Source: Amphimedon queenslandica (taxonomy: Eukaryota > Porifera > Demospongiae > Haplosclerida > Niphatidae). From it: a stretch of 64,000 bases of DNA. Positions 40,806-55,891 of this stretch are shown here, in pieces. Each line of letters begins with the position of its first letter. The stretch's first letter is position 1. A program made the position numbers and the translations under genes. Location of the stretch: contig NW_003546309.1 of NCBI RefSeq assembly GCF_000090795.2, positions 32,438-96,437 on the forward strand, in the 5' to 3' direction. Under the pieces are notes generated by a model, which ran no database searches, was not told the origin of the DNA, and worked only from the letters and a program-made list of their open reading frames with translations.

Positions 40806-43046
40806 GGATTTAAACAATACAATTGTTATACTAATAGTCAAATACATATCATACAACACCAACTAACAGTCCAGGGTCCATCCCAATCATACAGATTGAG
40901 CTATTGATCAGAAAGTTCAATCATTAATATATCATTTAATAATATCCCAGAGTCTGTGTGCGTGTACATGTAATTATATTGGAGAGGACTTCAAAAAGAA
41001 ATGATGTTATGACATTCGAGAGATTGCATTGCTATGGAGACTGTAAACAAACTCATGAGAGAGTACATGTATATCTGGCAGTTTCATAGCCAGTAACAAA
41101 ACATTTCACACACACACACACATACACACACATACACACACACATTGTACACTGTACACTGTACAGGTTTTTGAAGAGAACAAGAAAGGAAGAGAGAGAG
41201 AGAGAGAGAGGTCTATGGGATGAAGTTAAGAGAATACACAGACAAATATTTGGAAAAGAAAGAAAGAGGGGGAGAGAAGGAAGAGAGAGGGATAGCATTA
41301 AAGAAAGTTGATAAGTAAATAAATAAGAGGTTGTTATTACAAAATGAAATGCTAGTAATACTTGCATCCACTTACCCCTTCTGCTACTTTAGCACGAACA
41401 GCATCCAAATATTCTACAATAAAGAAACAGCATAAGAATAATACCACAGGCACTATCACGTACAATAACACACCTCCTAACTTATACTCACAATTACATG
41501 TACACACACATGTAGCTATACTGGCATAGGTACAGCAATTCATGATACCAATGATGTAGGTGAATTACACCACAGTAAATAAGAGAATGAACCCACTGAT
41601 GTATTCCTCCAATAGAGACAGTCACCAGTCTTATTTACTTTAAAAGAATTCAACCCACAACAGTCAGGCTATCCCCTCCCCATACAAAAAACACATCGAG
41701 GGCTAAAAGCTTCAAGGAAGCACTCAACATTCTCATGCTCAATTAGAACCATTAATACCCAAACACTGTGCATTGTCTGTGCCAATAGAGAGGGGATTGG
41801 CTTGATGCTTTGTCCTATGCTGTCGATAAGGTTGTGTGGTGGCTCAAGGCTACACTGGTGTGTACTATAACAAACTATCATACACTAACTAACTGAATAC
41901 ACCATCATCTCATTCCTGATCCACTTCTCACTCCTAGTGAGCACTCACTCTAAATAGAAGGAGAGATAGACACAACACCTGCCCCATCAGTTTGAGTTTA
42001 TGGACATGAAGGCTCACAAAAGTAGAGCATAATGACTATTGTCAACCCTATAACCCACACACACTTATCTCAACAAAAACCTTTATAGAACCAATATATG
42101 GACACAATACATACCACCTGAGGTACCACACAGGTGGAGCTTTGCCAGTACATTGAGCAGAGTTTACTTTCTCACCTCTATATGCCTCCAGCTGTTCCTC
42201 TAAGAACTCTGAATGCTCTGCAATTGTCTGTAGTAATGAAAATAATAATGATGATGATGGTGATGATAATGCAAGCATATAGAAGCATGTTCCCTTTAAA
42301 TTGTAATTTTAAGTTAATCTAACACCCTCTCTAACACCTCTCCCTCTCCCTCCCTCTCTCCCCTCTCTGGCGCTCCCTGGCAGGGTCAAGGGGTCATTAG
42401 TGAAGGTGTTAACTCCATTTTTAATGGTTCATGTGGATTGGTGAAAATGATAGCTGAATACAGCAACACTTCAATGTTTATTATGACTATGATGACACTA
42501 TACCCAATCTTACAACAGCTGTCCAATGGATCATACAATATGTGTGTACATGCATGGGATAGTGCAATAATAATAATAATAATTATTATTATTATGAGAG
42601 AGAGATTATGCATGTACAGCAGTTGAGATCATTGTTTGAAATATTTTGGAACATTCTCGAGTCCTAAGGGTTTCAAAAATTTAAATTAGTAGTCAATTCC
42701 TACCACAAGCTTAGCTCTTGTCTGAGATCCTCCTCCTTCACCACTCAATAGAGAGTGGTTTGTCATACTCACTCTGAAGTTAAAGACTATACAGCCCACT
42801 CACAAAGACATGTACATTATTGTATAGAGTTGGAGTATCTACAAAGAGCTGACGGGCCTAATGAGTACTATATGATCCATGTACTGTAGAACAGCTAAGT
42901 ACAAGCCAACACTGTAGCACGTTAATGGGATTCTCTGTCTGCCTTGAATAAGGTACAATGTTGTGAACATTGACTACAGCAACGTCAATAGACTAGTGTG
43001 TGTGTATATGCACCCATGCAAAAGCAAGCAATGTGTACAATGATTG

Positions 43047-43080
<34 letters not shown>

Positions 43081-43204
43081 TAATTATGATGCCTGTGTAC
43101 ATGTACATGTATGCGTATACTTACTTCTTGTACTCCTCTAAGACTAGTAAGCTCTCCTTGACTCTTTTCCAGTAAGACCTTTCTACTTGGTAATATCTAA
43201 ATGA

Positions 43205-43235
<31 letters not shown>

Positions 43236-46200
43236 AAGGCCTTTGCTTTCATTCTCTTCATGAAGGCATAGTTTTTAAACCACAGCATTCATTGAGTCAC
43301 TCTTTACACCTCATCTCAAACAAACACACGGACCATGCAATATATGGCATCCACAAAACAATAATAAAAGCAAATCACAAAAGGACACACATCACACATG
43401 CAATGAAGACAAACACACACATACACAGAGAGCTATACTGATAAAAAGTACAGGTAAAAGTAATACTAGGCAGTACAGGGATAATGACATAGCATATATG
43501 TACATGTAGATACACATACATTGGGAGAGTTGTTAATGAAGCATGTCTCACTCTCAATTATCAAGTGCTGGCTAACAGTTTGTTGCTAATGAATGCATGG
43601 ACTGATTGACTATGGCCTTGTACCCTACTTTAATGGGTCCAGCAATAAAACAACAACCACTTGAGCTGATATGCTAAAAGTATGTGAAACTAGGAGTAAG
43701 TGACATATCCTTCTCTTTATCGGACCGACAAGGTTACTCCTATGCATGTCTGGCCTTGTTCCACTCACTAACATACACAAACACTATACACTCCCTCACT
43801 ATGACCCCTTTATCTCTCTCTACCTCTTCCCCTGAATTGTGTAGATAGGACACTATGCCACTCCAACATGTGTGCCCCATAAGTAAATATGCAGTCTAAA
43901 TATAAGTGTCCTGCCTTTGTCTCTCAGTGTATTTAGCAGGCAAACATTGCATGCAGTATATACCATATGAGAAAATAAATTGCCATGTGTTTATAGAGAG
44001 AGTTCTCTTCCAGGAATGTTATTACAATGAGCCACTGCTTCTCAAACTTTACAATTTACACACACTTATATACATGTATACACAAACAGCCACTATAGTG
44101 TATCAATATTAATCACAATCATGTGTATAAGGATAAGACATTACTTTATAGGCACATAAGCCATTCTAAAGTGACCTTCTATTGATAGGCTCTGATTCTT
44201 ATTATGGTAGAACCTATTTAGATTCTTATCCTACCAGTGCAGTTAATTCAAGTTGAGCCCTTAGCTTTATAGCATCACAAGCTAGAAAGGAACAGGAGCT
44301 GATAGACAAGGAGACTGTATAGTCTTCTCATGTGGAGGCTGGAGTAAATTCCAAGGGAGGAAAGGAAAGAGGAGGTCATACAAACAAAACCTGTCAAGTG
44401 TGGAGCTCTCTTACCTACCACTTGACCTTTCACACACAAACACATACAGTGGAGGTAGCTGGATTGGGATATTTCCTTATTTTTCATGAATGGGTTGTAT
44501 TGATAGTTGAGATATTGATAGGATAACCCCACACAGTACAAGTAAGCAATGAAATAATGCTATATATGGAAACAAAAGGCCTAGCAAAAAAAAAACTGCA
44601 AGCAATGCATGCACAATTTAATACCTTTAGATCAATTAATACAGTATAGACATTGCATGCAATTAATACTAAGAATAGTCACTTTTCATTAAGTATTTTC
44701 CATTGAAATGATGACATAATTGATTATTATCTACATGGCATTAGTGCATCCCTTAAGTCTCATCCCATGCAAGGTACAGACAGTATAACACGTAAAGGAG
44801 AGTATATTAAACCAACGGAGACATCAAAAGGAGACTGCACGCGCCACAATAATCCACACTAATGTAGCTAAGCAACATTATTTAAAGCTGGATCCATTAA
44901 TTGATAGCAGACAAAGAGAGAGCGAGATCAGCTCATTTGAGTAAAGATGCATCAAAGAGACTTACTGCTCTGATTTCATCATAAAGATCCTTTCCACCCT
45001 GGTTGAATCCTCCCAACTCATCTATGGTCTTCAACTGCTCTGATATCACCTCAGCATGCATCCTGACCTCCTCTATGGGAGACAGTATAGCTACCTTTAG
45101 TGCATCACTGATTGTACTCTCATTCATACATGAAGGACACTACAGGGAGGAAGGGGGAGAAAGAGGGGGAGAAAAAAGGTTAAGTTATGGTAATTTAATC
45201 TCTCATTAAATACAAATAAAAAGTTAATGATGCATGTATTTCTTAAATCAGTTTATTTCTTAATAAAAAACCTTTAGTCATGCAGTGTTTTGTGTGTAAA
45301 GGAAATAGAAATAAAGAGAGAAAGGGGGAGAGATAGAGAGAGGGAGAAATAATACGACAGATAATGAGCAATTATTAACAGTTTCATGTTAGTATGTGTG
45401 TCAATCATTATAGTCAAGAACAGAAGGCATTTAGAAAATCTCTTATTTGTTATGAAAACACAAGGTCTCCTGAGATCGTCACAACATGATACACACAGCA
45501 TTGAGGCAGACAGGGTTAATAACTAATTGAGTTAATATGAGGATGAGATTTCACTTTCTGTCTCTCTCATCATAAACTAAATTCAATCACACACAAACAC
45601 ACACACACATACATACATGTACACATGATGTATGAATATTAAAAAGGTGGTTACAATCAGTATTACTTTGTGGAAAAGGATGATGATGATGTTAGCTACT
45701 AACATCGCTATAAGAGGAGATCTCCTTTAGTAGCAAAATACCATCAACCATTCCAACCAACTATAACTCAAAACATTTTAATTGGAATTAGAATATGCAT
45801 CAAACAAATTAAATGCATTTTTAAAGCCAATTTTTGGAAAATATTTCTCCTCATTCTTGATAAATTTACCTTAAGTTGAGCTGATTAGGAATTTAGGAAT
45901 AAAATTGTCAATTCTTAAAGTACTGGTACTGCTATACATTACAGTTATATATACATGTACATGTACATGCATATAATAAGTACTCTATACTATGCAACAA
46001 TAAAACCAACGGTTGCTACATTGTACATGTATATGTAGGAGGAAGACTATTAATAGTCAAAGGCAGTGGTATGATCCCACACAAGCAAGTCTTGAATAAA
46101 GGGGCTTGTACATAAAGGAATGGTTCTACCAAGAAAAGATTTGAAAGGGCCACCGTTCACGTGCATATTCTTTCATATAAATATAATGAGAGAGAGAGAG

Positions 46201-49200
46201 GTAGGTACAATGTATATATACTGTGCATTGTAGCATAGTCTCACATGAGACATGCAAGAGCATATAAAAAAAAGATAGAGAGGAAAATGGAGGCAGTCAA
46301 ATTTTGATCAACTCCCAAAATCTAAATAAAGTAATAACTATAGTCACTTTTATTGCAATTTTTATAAAAAGATAAGAAGTACACACGGAGTAGCTGGTCA
46401 CATATGCATACATGTACATGCATGTACATATCCAGGAGCACGTACATATATGTACATGTACATGTACATGTACATGTACATATTATGGATAGTAAACTCC
46501 AATGTCGTAGTGTTGTGAGTAGAAGCAGGTCTGGTCTTGAAAACAACAGAACGAAGAACTAAAGGCAGTTCCTCTCAAGGGAGATCCATCATTATAATGA
46601 AGTTTATAAATGAAGTATCATGAACAATGAGCATGTGTACAATAGATTAAATGTATATCTGTAAACATTGTCTCTACTTATCAATGAGCCTCTGCATATG
46701 TGCACATGTAGTAATGCATCAGATAGAAAGTCATAATTGTCCAGATTTAATTTTCTATTTTATCAAGTCAGATTCACAATGTGCACGTATACATAAATGT
46801 AGGTATAGCTTAAGGCTTTTCTCTTGCCCTCCCTTAATCTCCCTCTCTCTCTCTCATAGAAAAGCTTTATATGCATGTACATGCATGTGTACTGCAGTGG
46901 CTTTCTTTCTCCTAATTCACATTCCATTTATTATCACATGCTTCTCTTCACCACTAACTCCTTAGCCCCTTTCTCCCCCCCCCCTCTCTCTCTCTCTATC
47001 TTACCCTCATTCTCATCAACTCTCACTTTATCCATCCTTCTCCAATTAGCCCTTACAATACAGCCAGTCTATAAGACAAATGTACACAGCTAGTACGTGC
47101 ATGCATCTTATGCAGGCCACATACACAATACTGGCCATGCATCCCTCAGCCAAACAATAAACATAATTAACACTGCAAGTGATAGTAGCTCAATACACCA
47201 GACAACCAACAGAACTGGACAATGCTTTCACTCAATGGCTTGTATTGTACTCCTCATTAGCACATGCCTCAACCAGGCAAACACACACACACACACATAT
47301 ATTATTATATTTTGTGCTCAAGGACTTGCATGCATGCATGTATATAGGAGCAGACACATAAACCATGCCTGCAGACACCCACAAATTGCCACCAATTTGG
47401 ACGGATGCCTGGCATAGTCTTGGTAACGAAGTGAGAAGTATTTCATTAGGGCCAACCATTGGGTGCCTTTGGGGCCATGTCGAGTCAGCATCAATTCCTG
47501 CTGGTCTGTCTGTCTGTACATTATTTGATGCAATATGACAATTATATGCATGTACATGTACATGTATATATGCACATGTACATATACATATGTACATGTA
47601 TAGTATATCTGTATATACAGCATATAATGTACTAGCTGGCCTGTGAAGACAATCAAGCCACATGCTTTAGAATAATAATCATCATTATTACAGTGAGGTT
47701 TATGTAGATGAGAAGCATTATAATGATGTCAGGATTAAAATATCACAAAATCGTTAAAAATAAATTTTACTCACATCTACTAATAATATAATTAGCAAAG
47801 TCACCAACAGAGTTCTTTAGCAGACACTTACCACACATGAATGAGCTTTTTGGTTAATGTACGTGTACATACGAGTACGTGCTGTTCCTATACATGTCTA
47901 TCCCATTCAGTTCAATAATTACAGCAAACACATACACACACACACACACAAAGCTATACAGCCCATGCTCATTAATATACCAAACAAACAGACACAATAG
48001 CCTGAGGTCTGTTATAAATGTAGAGAGGTACAGAGAGCAGTGAATGGTGACTGTCCTCTGTCTAGAATTTATTGGTTGTAACCAAAAAAACCTCAGAAGT
48101 AATAAAGAATGAAGGGAAGGCAGTACTTACAAACACCACACAGGGTTGAATAGAATGAGTGAGAAATCCATGCTACAATATTATCATCAATGTACGTGTA
48201 CAGTGTATGTGTACATTGTACATGTATGCATAGGATACATTATGTACATGTATATGTGCAGTTTTTCCTTGTCCTTTTTTTATTAGATTATAAAGAGACT
48301 GCCTTGAGGAAAGCTCCCAGACTCATCAATGAAGTGAGATGGTTAGACTGAGAGGGGCCTAGGAGACTTTGAAGTGACCAGTCTTCTAAGAAAACACTAT
48401 TTGAAATTCAAACAGGCATCTTTGAAGCTAGCCCTCTCAGCCCAAGGGGTTGGAGTCTAGAGACAATAGGCAAGCCTTCTCTGCCCACAAGGAAACCATT
48501 AGCCCTTCCTACCTCTCAGGAGAAGGGCCAAACAACATTAGGACACTTAGGGAGACAAGAGTGTGAAGAGAGGGAGGCTAATGTCTGTGCATGAATTGGG
48601 TAATTGATGAAAAACTAGAAACAAAATCAGGAAGAGAGAGAGAGGGGGGGAAGGCCTAGGGCATTAAAATTAACTGTATATACTTTCAATATAAAAAAAG
48701 ACAAATATATAATTAAAATACTGGGAAAAAAATGTATTCATATACTCTTCATTTTAAATTAAACACTTATACATGCACCATGCATTATGCAGGGAATATA
48801 CAGAACATGTATAAGAGGAAGGGGATTAAGACTTTATACACACTAACCACGGTACATGTACATGTAATATGATGTGGTTCATGTACATGATGTACATGTA
48901 CAGCATGTGTGCTGCTGGGGAAAGCAATTTGAATTTTAAACTCTAATTCCTGGCATTGCTGGCAGACAACACACTTGAGTAGGTTACTAGGCTACTTAGA
49001 GGTGACTATAAATACAGCCATAATCCAGGGCTTTACCTACTCTTTGATTAAGCAGGAAGAAAAACGTGCAATGTACATGCATATAGATATGTACATGTAC
49101 ATGTACATACGTGACTTGGATGTGTGCAGGCATCAGTATGCAAGATGAAGGTATAGATATTTAGGAGAAAAACCTTACAATCTAAGATAAATAATAATTA

Positions 49201-52056
49201 TCTAATCCAAATGGTGGAAACAATAACAATGGTTGGTCCAGTATAAATAATACAAAAGCACATCAGCTTTAGATTGGACACATAAGGTGACAATGATAAC
49301 AGAGGGGAAACCTTAATATACCCATTAACTGTATGAAGATATATTATGTAACAAGGCTGGAGGAGTCTAATGTGAACCATTTGGTCTATCAAAATAAAAA
49401 ACACCTGCAAGGCTACATCAGCACACCACTGGTCTCTGTAATGATAGACACCCACATAACAATAATAATAATAATAATAATAATATTAGGTACTGTATGT
49501 ACATACACATATGTACATGCATGTACATATTATATTAGTACATGTACATGCATGTACATGTACATGCATGTACATGTACATATAGGTTTCATATCCTAGT
49601 GAGTATAAATACATACATGTAGTAGTGGAGGAGTATCATTATGAAGTACATGATAGTCATTGGCTTACAGAGACAGTAGATTAGATTGCATTGGACTACT
49701 AGTATATAGCAGCATACAGTATAGAATATCTCATTAATGGAGTGGTCGTATGGATAAGCCAAAGGAAATTAATTAGTAAGCTACATGTATATGTATAAGT
49801 GATATAACAAGTCCAAGGACCATCACAAAAGTGAAGCTACATTTAAGTATATTATAATGATTACGTGTACATGTACTGTATACATTACATTCATGAACTC
49901 GTTATTCTCTCACCATCTTAAACAAATGGATTAGCAGATGCTTGCATTTCCTTCTGGCCGAGGCTAGCTGGTCAGCAACATTCATTGATACTCCTGAGGA
50001 TAGTACCAATGGAGACCGCGAGGGAACTAGAGGGGCAGGAAGGTTAGGAGAAAGAAAATAGAATATTAAAAGTATAACTGTAAAATGCAATACGCAATAC
50101 GTCAAAATGTAATATGTACATGTACATGTACATATGCACATGGCTGCATAATCTGCATAATTATTATAAAAATCAAATTTGATTGACAAATAAAAAAAAC
50201 ATCAACAATACGACGTATCTTCTGTAACTGAGCATGACAAAATGGCACAAACAAGTAACACAAGACAATATATTAATCATTGTAATGCGAATATGTACCT
50301 CCTGGATCAGTCAGTCTCTGGCTTAGCTTAAGACGGAAAGGCTGCTGTCCTTTCTCCATTTCTTCGGACGGGAGGTCCAGCTTTGTGAGGACAACACCAA
50401 GTTTATCATTGTGTGAAGCAAGCTATAGAGAGAGAGAGAGGGAGAGAGAGAGCGAAAAAGAGAGAAGACAAAGAGAGAAAAGAGTTTAAATACAGGATGT
50501 ATGCGGGAGAGGCTCAAAGAGAAGGAAATGTAGGGAGGGACAAAGACAAGAAGGTGGAAGGGAGGGATAGTGTGGTGGAACAGGTCACCATAATTAACAT
50601 TGTCATATGACTCAAGGAAACTAAATGATTATTAATAGAGACGTACACGTACTATTTCAGCTTTGTATTTGACTAGAAGATTGTGGAGTGTGGCTATTTC
50701 TGAAGGGGATATCTCAATGGCAATGTCTTTCCTGCTAACAGCGATGTACTCCTCAAGCTGGAGCTGCTCATGGAAATCTGATACCTCACAGAGATCGCTT
50801 AGAAACATCTATTGAATAGAAGAATAATAATAATGGTACTGATAAACTTTAAACTGCACCCTCTCTCCGAATCTTCTGCCCTTTGATCATTTGCCTCTCC
50901 CTCTCTCTCCCTCCTCTCTCTCTTTACAAAAAAGAAAGCTTAAAAATACGCAGATACAATTGATTACATTTACACGTACAATGTACATGTATATGTACTG
51001 GATTAATTCTCTCTGTCTCTCATACTTTTAATCTTTCATTGTGCGTCTTTACAAAATGTTCCAGTGGGAGCATGTAGCTCTCACGCACGCTCGAAGTATT
51101 AGCTAACTTCTGTATCAGTTTAGCAACCTAGATAATAAATAAATAATAAAAACAACAACAACAACAATAATGACATTAGAGTATAATGGATTTCAAAAAT
51201 ATGCCAATTTCTGGAAGAGCATGGATGACATGTGTTCATATTACCATATAGGGGCTATACATGTATTTTACTGGAAATAAATTTCGCTAATTTCGCGTTT
51301 TTATTAAATTTGCGAAAAAATTAAATAGGTGTGGCACACTAGAAAAATACCTACAGAAGGTAAGATTCATGAAAATTTATACCAACAAATGGTACATCTG
51401 AACAAATTTGCAAAATTTTATGCCAACAAAATAAAACCCCTACACAGTATTATTATATAGTTATACCGACCAGTGTTAGATTTCTTCTTGTTTGCTGCGA
51501 TGGTATTTGAGACAATAACTGATAAGCTAAAAATTGAGACAAAAAATAAATTATTTTGGGCAAGTGTATGTGTGGTGGTTTCTAACCATGGGGAGTGGCT
51601 ATGATTGGATTAACATATCGTAATATGAAAAACCCTCCGATAAATGAATTGATTGTTTCCGACGAAGCTGACGTGAATTTCTCCTTCAAAAAAAAAGTGA
51701 CAAATTATAGACAAAGAATTTAAAAAATATACAATGGCGCATCTATTCTCAGTCTCGCTTTTTACATATATGTTAATAAAAATAAAATAAAATAAAATAA
51801 TAATAATGTTATAATTAATATTCCCTTACTTGTACTAATAATTTCGTTGCTTTACATAACCATCTTATGCCATAAGGGACTCTGCTGATTGATTCTTTCA
51901 GTAGCTCCAATATCTTCATAACAAATCTCTCTAAAACTGGAGCTCGTGCAATAATAATGTTAAGGAATAAATTATACTTAGTAAATTTATGCTGCTATTC
52001 TTTCCTTATTATTATTATTATTTATTACTATTATCATTATTATTAAGTACCATTAC

Positions 52057-52096
<40 letters not shown>

Positions 52097-52130
52097 TATT
52101 ACTATTATCATTATTATTAAGTACCATTAC

Positions 52131-52161
<31 letters not shown>

Positions 52162-53910
52162 TATTATCATTGTTAGGATATTTTCTTGTATTCTTTTGTG
52201 GACGGTGGCATTGCTCTCAGCCTCAGCAAGTCTCACACTCGTGGACTCATCCACTCTCTCCACTTCACCGTCTTCCACCATCCTCTGATAAATCTAATGT
52301 ACCGATGAATAATGATCACAATAAATTGTTGATCAAAGAACATATTATGTACGCTACATAATAGTACAGGGTATTTTTGTTGAAAATGACTAGGTGAGAA
52401 TCCCTCAATTTAATAATTTTTTCTGATACATATACATGTTCTTATGTTGCGTAGAAAGTTTGAGTGGAATCTGATCAAGTTTGGATTTTTTATGAATTTT
52501 TTAAGTTGCCCAAAAATCTGGCCAAAGTCCCTGTACTATAGTACAGGGTCTCGGGCCAAAATTCACCAAAAATGACTAGGAGAGAATTCTCAATTTTTAT
52601 AATTTTTTCTGATACATATACATGTACTTATGTTGCGTAGAAAGTTTGAGCTCATTCCGATCAAGTTTGGATTTTTTATGAATTTTTAAAATTGCTCAAA
52701 AATCTGGCCAAAGTCTCTGTACTATAGTACAGGGTCTCAGGCCAAAATTCGCCAAAAATGACTAGGAGAGAATTCTCAATTTTTATAATTTTTTCTGATA
52801 CATATACATGTACTTATGTTGCGTAGAAAGTTTGAGCGTATTCCTATCAAGTTTAGATTTTTTATGAATTTTTAAAGTTGCTCAAAAATCTGGTCAAAAT
52901 CCCTGTACTATAGTACAGGGTCTCGGGCTAAAATTCGCCAAAAATGACTAGGAGAGAATTCTCAATTTTTATAATTTTTTCTGATAGATATACATGTACT
53001 TATGTTGCGTAGAAAGTTTGAGCATATTCCAATCAAGTTTAGATTTTTTTATGAATTTTTAAAGTTGCTCGTTCTCACTTTCAGAGGGTCTATTTCCAGT
53101 GAGCCATCATAAGCTGCTAGTTCCTCAATCACGCTCTCCAGAGCTGTTCTTACATATTCCTGACCTGGACCACGTCTAAAAGCAACAAAAATAAATGAAA
53201 AGGAAGAAAATCGCATGAAGAAAAAACAACAAAGAAATAATATTTAAATTACTCAGATTTTAAAAATAATCATACCTGCAGTAAGTTGTCATCATTCTAG
53301 TAATTGCAGTATTGGCTCTCATTAAACTATTAATCTCAGTTGCCTCTTGTACCTCATATGTTAATGCATACTGCAATGAATATAAAAGGAGAGACAAAGA
53401 GAGAGAGAGAGAGAAATATAAAAAGCATTACAGTCAATACAATGATAGTAATAATAATAATTTTTATTGTTATCAAAGTACATGTACATTTTCTGTACCT
53501 CAAACATTGATAAAAGTAAATGCTCTTCTCTGTCCTCGTATTGATTACCATAAAGTGAAAACATGACTATCTGTAGGAGACCTATCAATGCAATCCATTA
53601 TACATACATATTAATAATAATATAGTTTAATTACCATCGATTTCTTTCTGAGAAACAGATCTGGCTAATTTAGCAATGTACTCAGGGCTAGTTTGTAAAA
53701 TGAGAAATAGTTCGCCATAAATCTAAAAATAATACTTGTAAATTAAACGTACAATTTATATAGCACATATCACAAAGGCTTTCCCCATAATAATAAAATA
53801 CAACATTTGCAATAGACAATAAACTAACCTCAGGACTATGGATACCCTTGAACATAACTAGAAGAGATCAATAGAAAACAAAAGAGGGTGAACAGAGAAA
53901 AGTAACAGAG

Positions 53911-53962
<52 letters not shown>

Positions 53963-54317
53963 AGGGGAGAGAGAGAGGGGGGAGAGAAAGAGAGAGAGAG
54001 AGAGAGAGAGATTCTTACTCGTTGAATGAGGATAGCTATCACTAAGTTGACTCTCAACTTCCTGAAAAAAGAATTAACAAAAAATAACAAAAATAAAGTA
54101 GGAACAATCAACAGCACTGCAATGCATATACACACATTATACTTCACTCAATAAATTATAACAAAATATCTTGGCACGACTCTAATACTAGTTTACACTT
54201 AATCAGCCAATTTTGAAAAACAGCCAAAAAGCAGAAAACAAAAATAACCACAATCTGTATATAATATAGTGTTATATGAAAATGACAACATTTCTATACA
54301 ACTATGCAATATATCAC

Positions 54318-54387
<70 letters not shown>

Positions 54388-55859
54388 TTATTGTTGTTGT
54401 TGTTGTTGACATTTTTTGTTGGTGTCATTTACTTCAATTGATATCTTGTGAGTGATAAGGAGAGCAATTTTAGAGTCAAAGAACTTGAGATCTTTCTCTA
54501 ATTTGTAATTCTTTTTACTCATCTGCGTTATCTGATCCTTGATCTTTCTCAATTCGGCTTGATCTAAGAAAATAAGGATTTTATAATCACAGTTATACTC
54601 CTCCACATATAAAAATAAAAGATTATATGAATATTAGAAGAATTAAAGAATAAAAGAAAGAGAGAGAGAAGATGACAAGCAGAGACTACATTATTACTAT
54701 AACATTCAATAAACCATTAGGAAACAGTAACCAAACAATTAGCTAATGAGCATGCCGGTAGATGTACAGTCAATAGAGTACAAGTAGTATGATTACTAAT
54801 AGATGATCATAACTTCTCGTGCTGTATAAGCATAACCTTCTTCTGTGTTCGCACAAACACACATAAAATGCAATCAACTCTTAATCTACAAACCTATCAA
54901 TGTCTCTATGGGATTTCACACGTATCAATGACACTAGATACAGAACAATCTAATACAGTAGGAGCCTTTGGAGAATTACCCTTTCTCCTTAACTCTTTCC
55001 CTCTCCATTTCTCCCTTTTCATACCCAACAAACATTCTTTATGTACATGTAAGCCTACGTGTATTATAAAGTGAAATTGTAGGAAAGTGAAGGGAAGAAT
55101 GAGATATGTTGGACCACTTGATCTCTTATTACAAGTACATGCACACACAAACATGCATTCTTAACTCTCCCACTTGTATACATCATACATGCACATGCCA
55201 ATCTAGCCATTCCACACATAAATGTACTTGATCCCTCTCTCTCTCTCCTCCCTCCCTCCCTTCCCCTCCTCTCTCTCTCTTCCCTTCTCTCTCCCTCCCT
55301 CCTCCCTCTCTCTCTTCCCTCCTCTCTCCCTCCTCCTCTCTCTCTCTCTTTGCCCATTATGTACAATGTCAGTACAATGCAGTGTCACTGTGGTGTGGAT
55401 AGTTGCATGTACTGTACGTGTATGTACATGTACATGTACTTGTTTGTGTGTACACTGAAGCCAGTCAATATTACTATGCAAAGTGACCCACCTAACACAC
55501 ACAGAGAGTGAAGCACACTCTGTGGTCATAGGATTACGGTCTAATGGTCTATTAGACAAGTAATTCGGTTACTACAGATATGATAGAAATAGTCCCTCTC
55601 TCTCTCTCCCTTCCTCTCTCTCTCTCTCTCTCTCTCCCTCCCTCCTTCCCTCTCTCCCTCCCTCCCTCCCTCTCTCTCTCTCTCTCTCTATGCAGACTGC
55701 AGTCACTGAGTCTTGTTCATCATCAGTGAATATTATCAGGTATTGACTGGAACAAGGTAGGACTAAGCAGGCTACACTAGATGCAGCTGCCAATTCTGAT
55801 TATTGCTTTGTTTGCTAACAAAGAAATGGAATGAACATACACACACACACACACACACG

Positions 55860-55891
<32 letters not shown>

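Noticed and set aside
42708-42780. Possible extra IQGAP-like exon (frame with [14 protein letters not shown])
   Set aside because: It needs an entry phase that its neighbours do not provide, and the two neutral frames contain a stop. The exons at 43125 and 42227 join in phase and align directly with the IQGAP coiled region without it.
55064-55793. Several Arg/Glu-rich or Ser/Leu-rich frames at 55.1-55.8 kb
   Set aside because: All coincide with (CT)n and (TCCC)n tracts in the first IQGAP-like intron.
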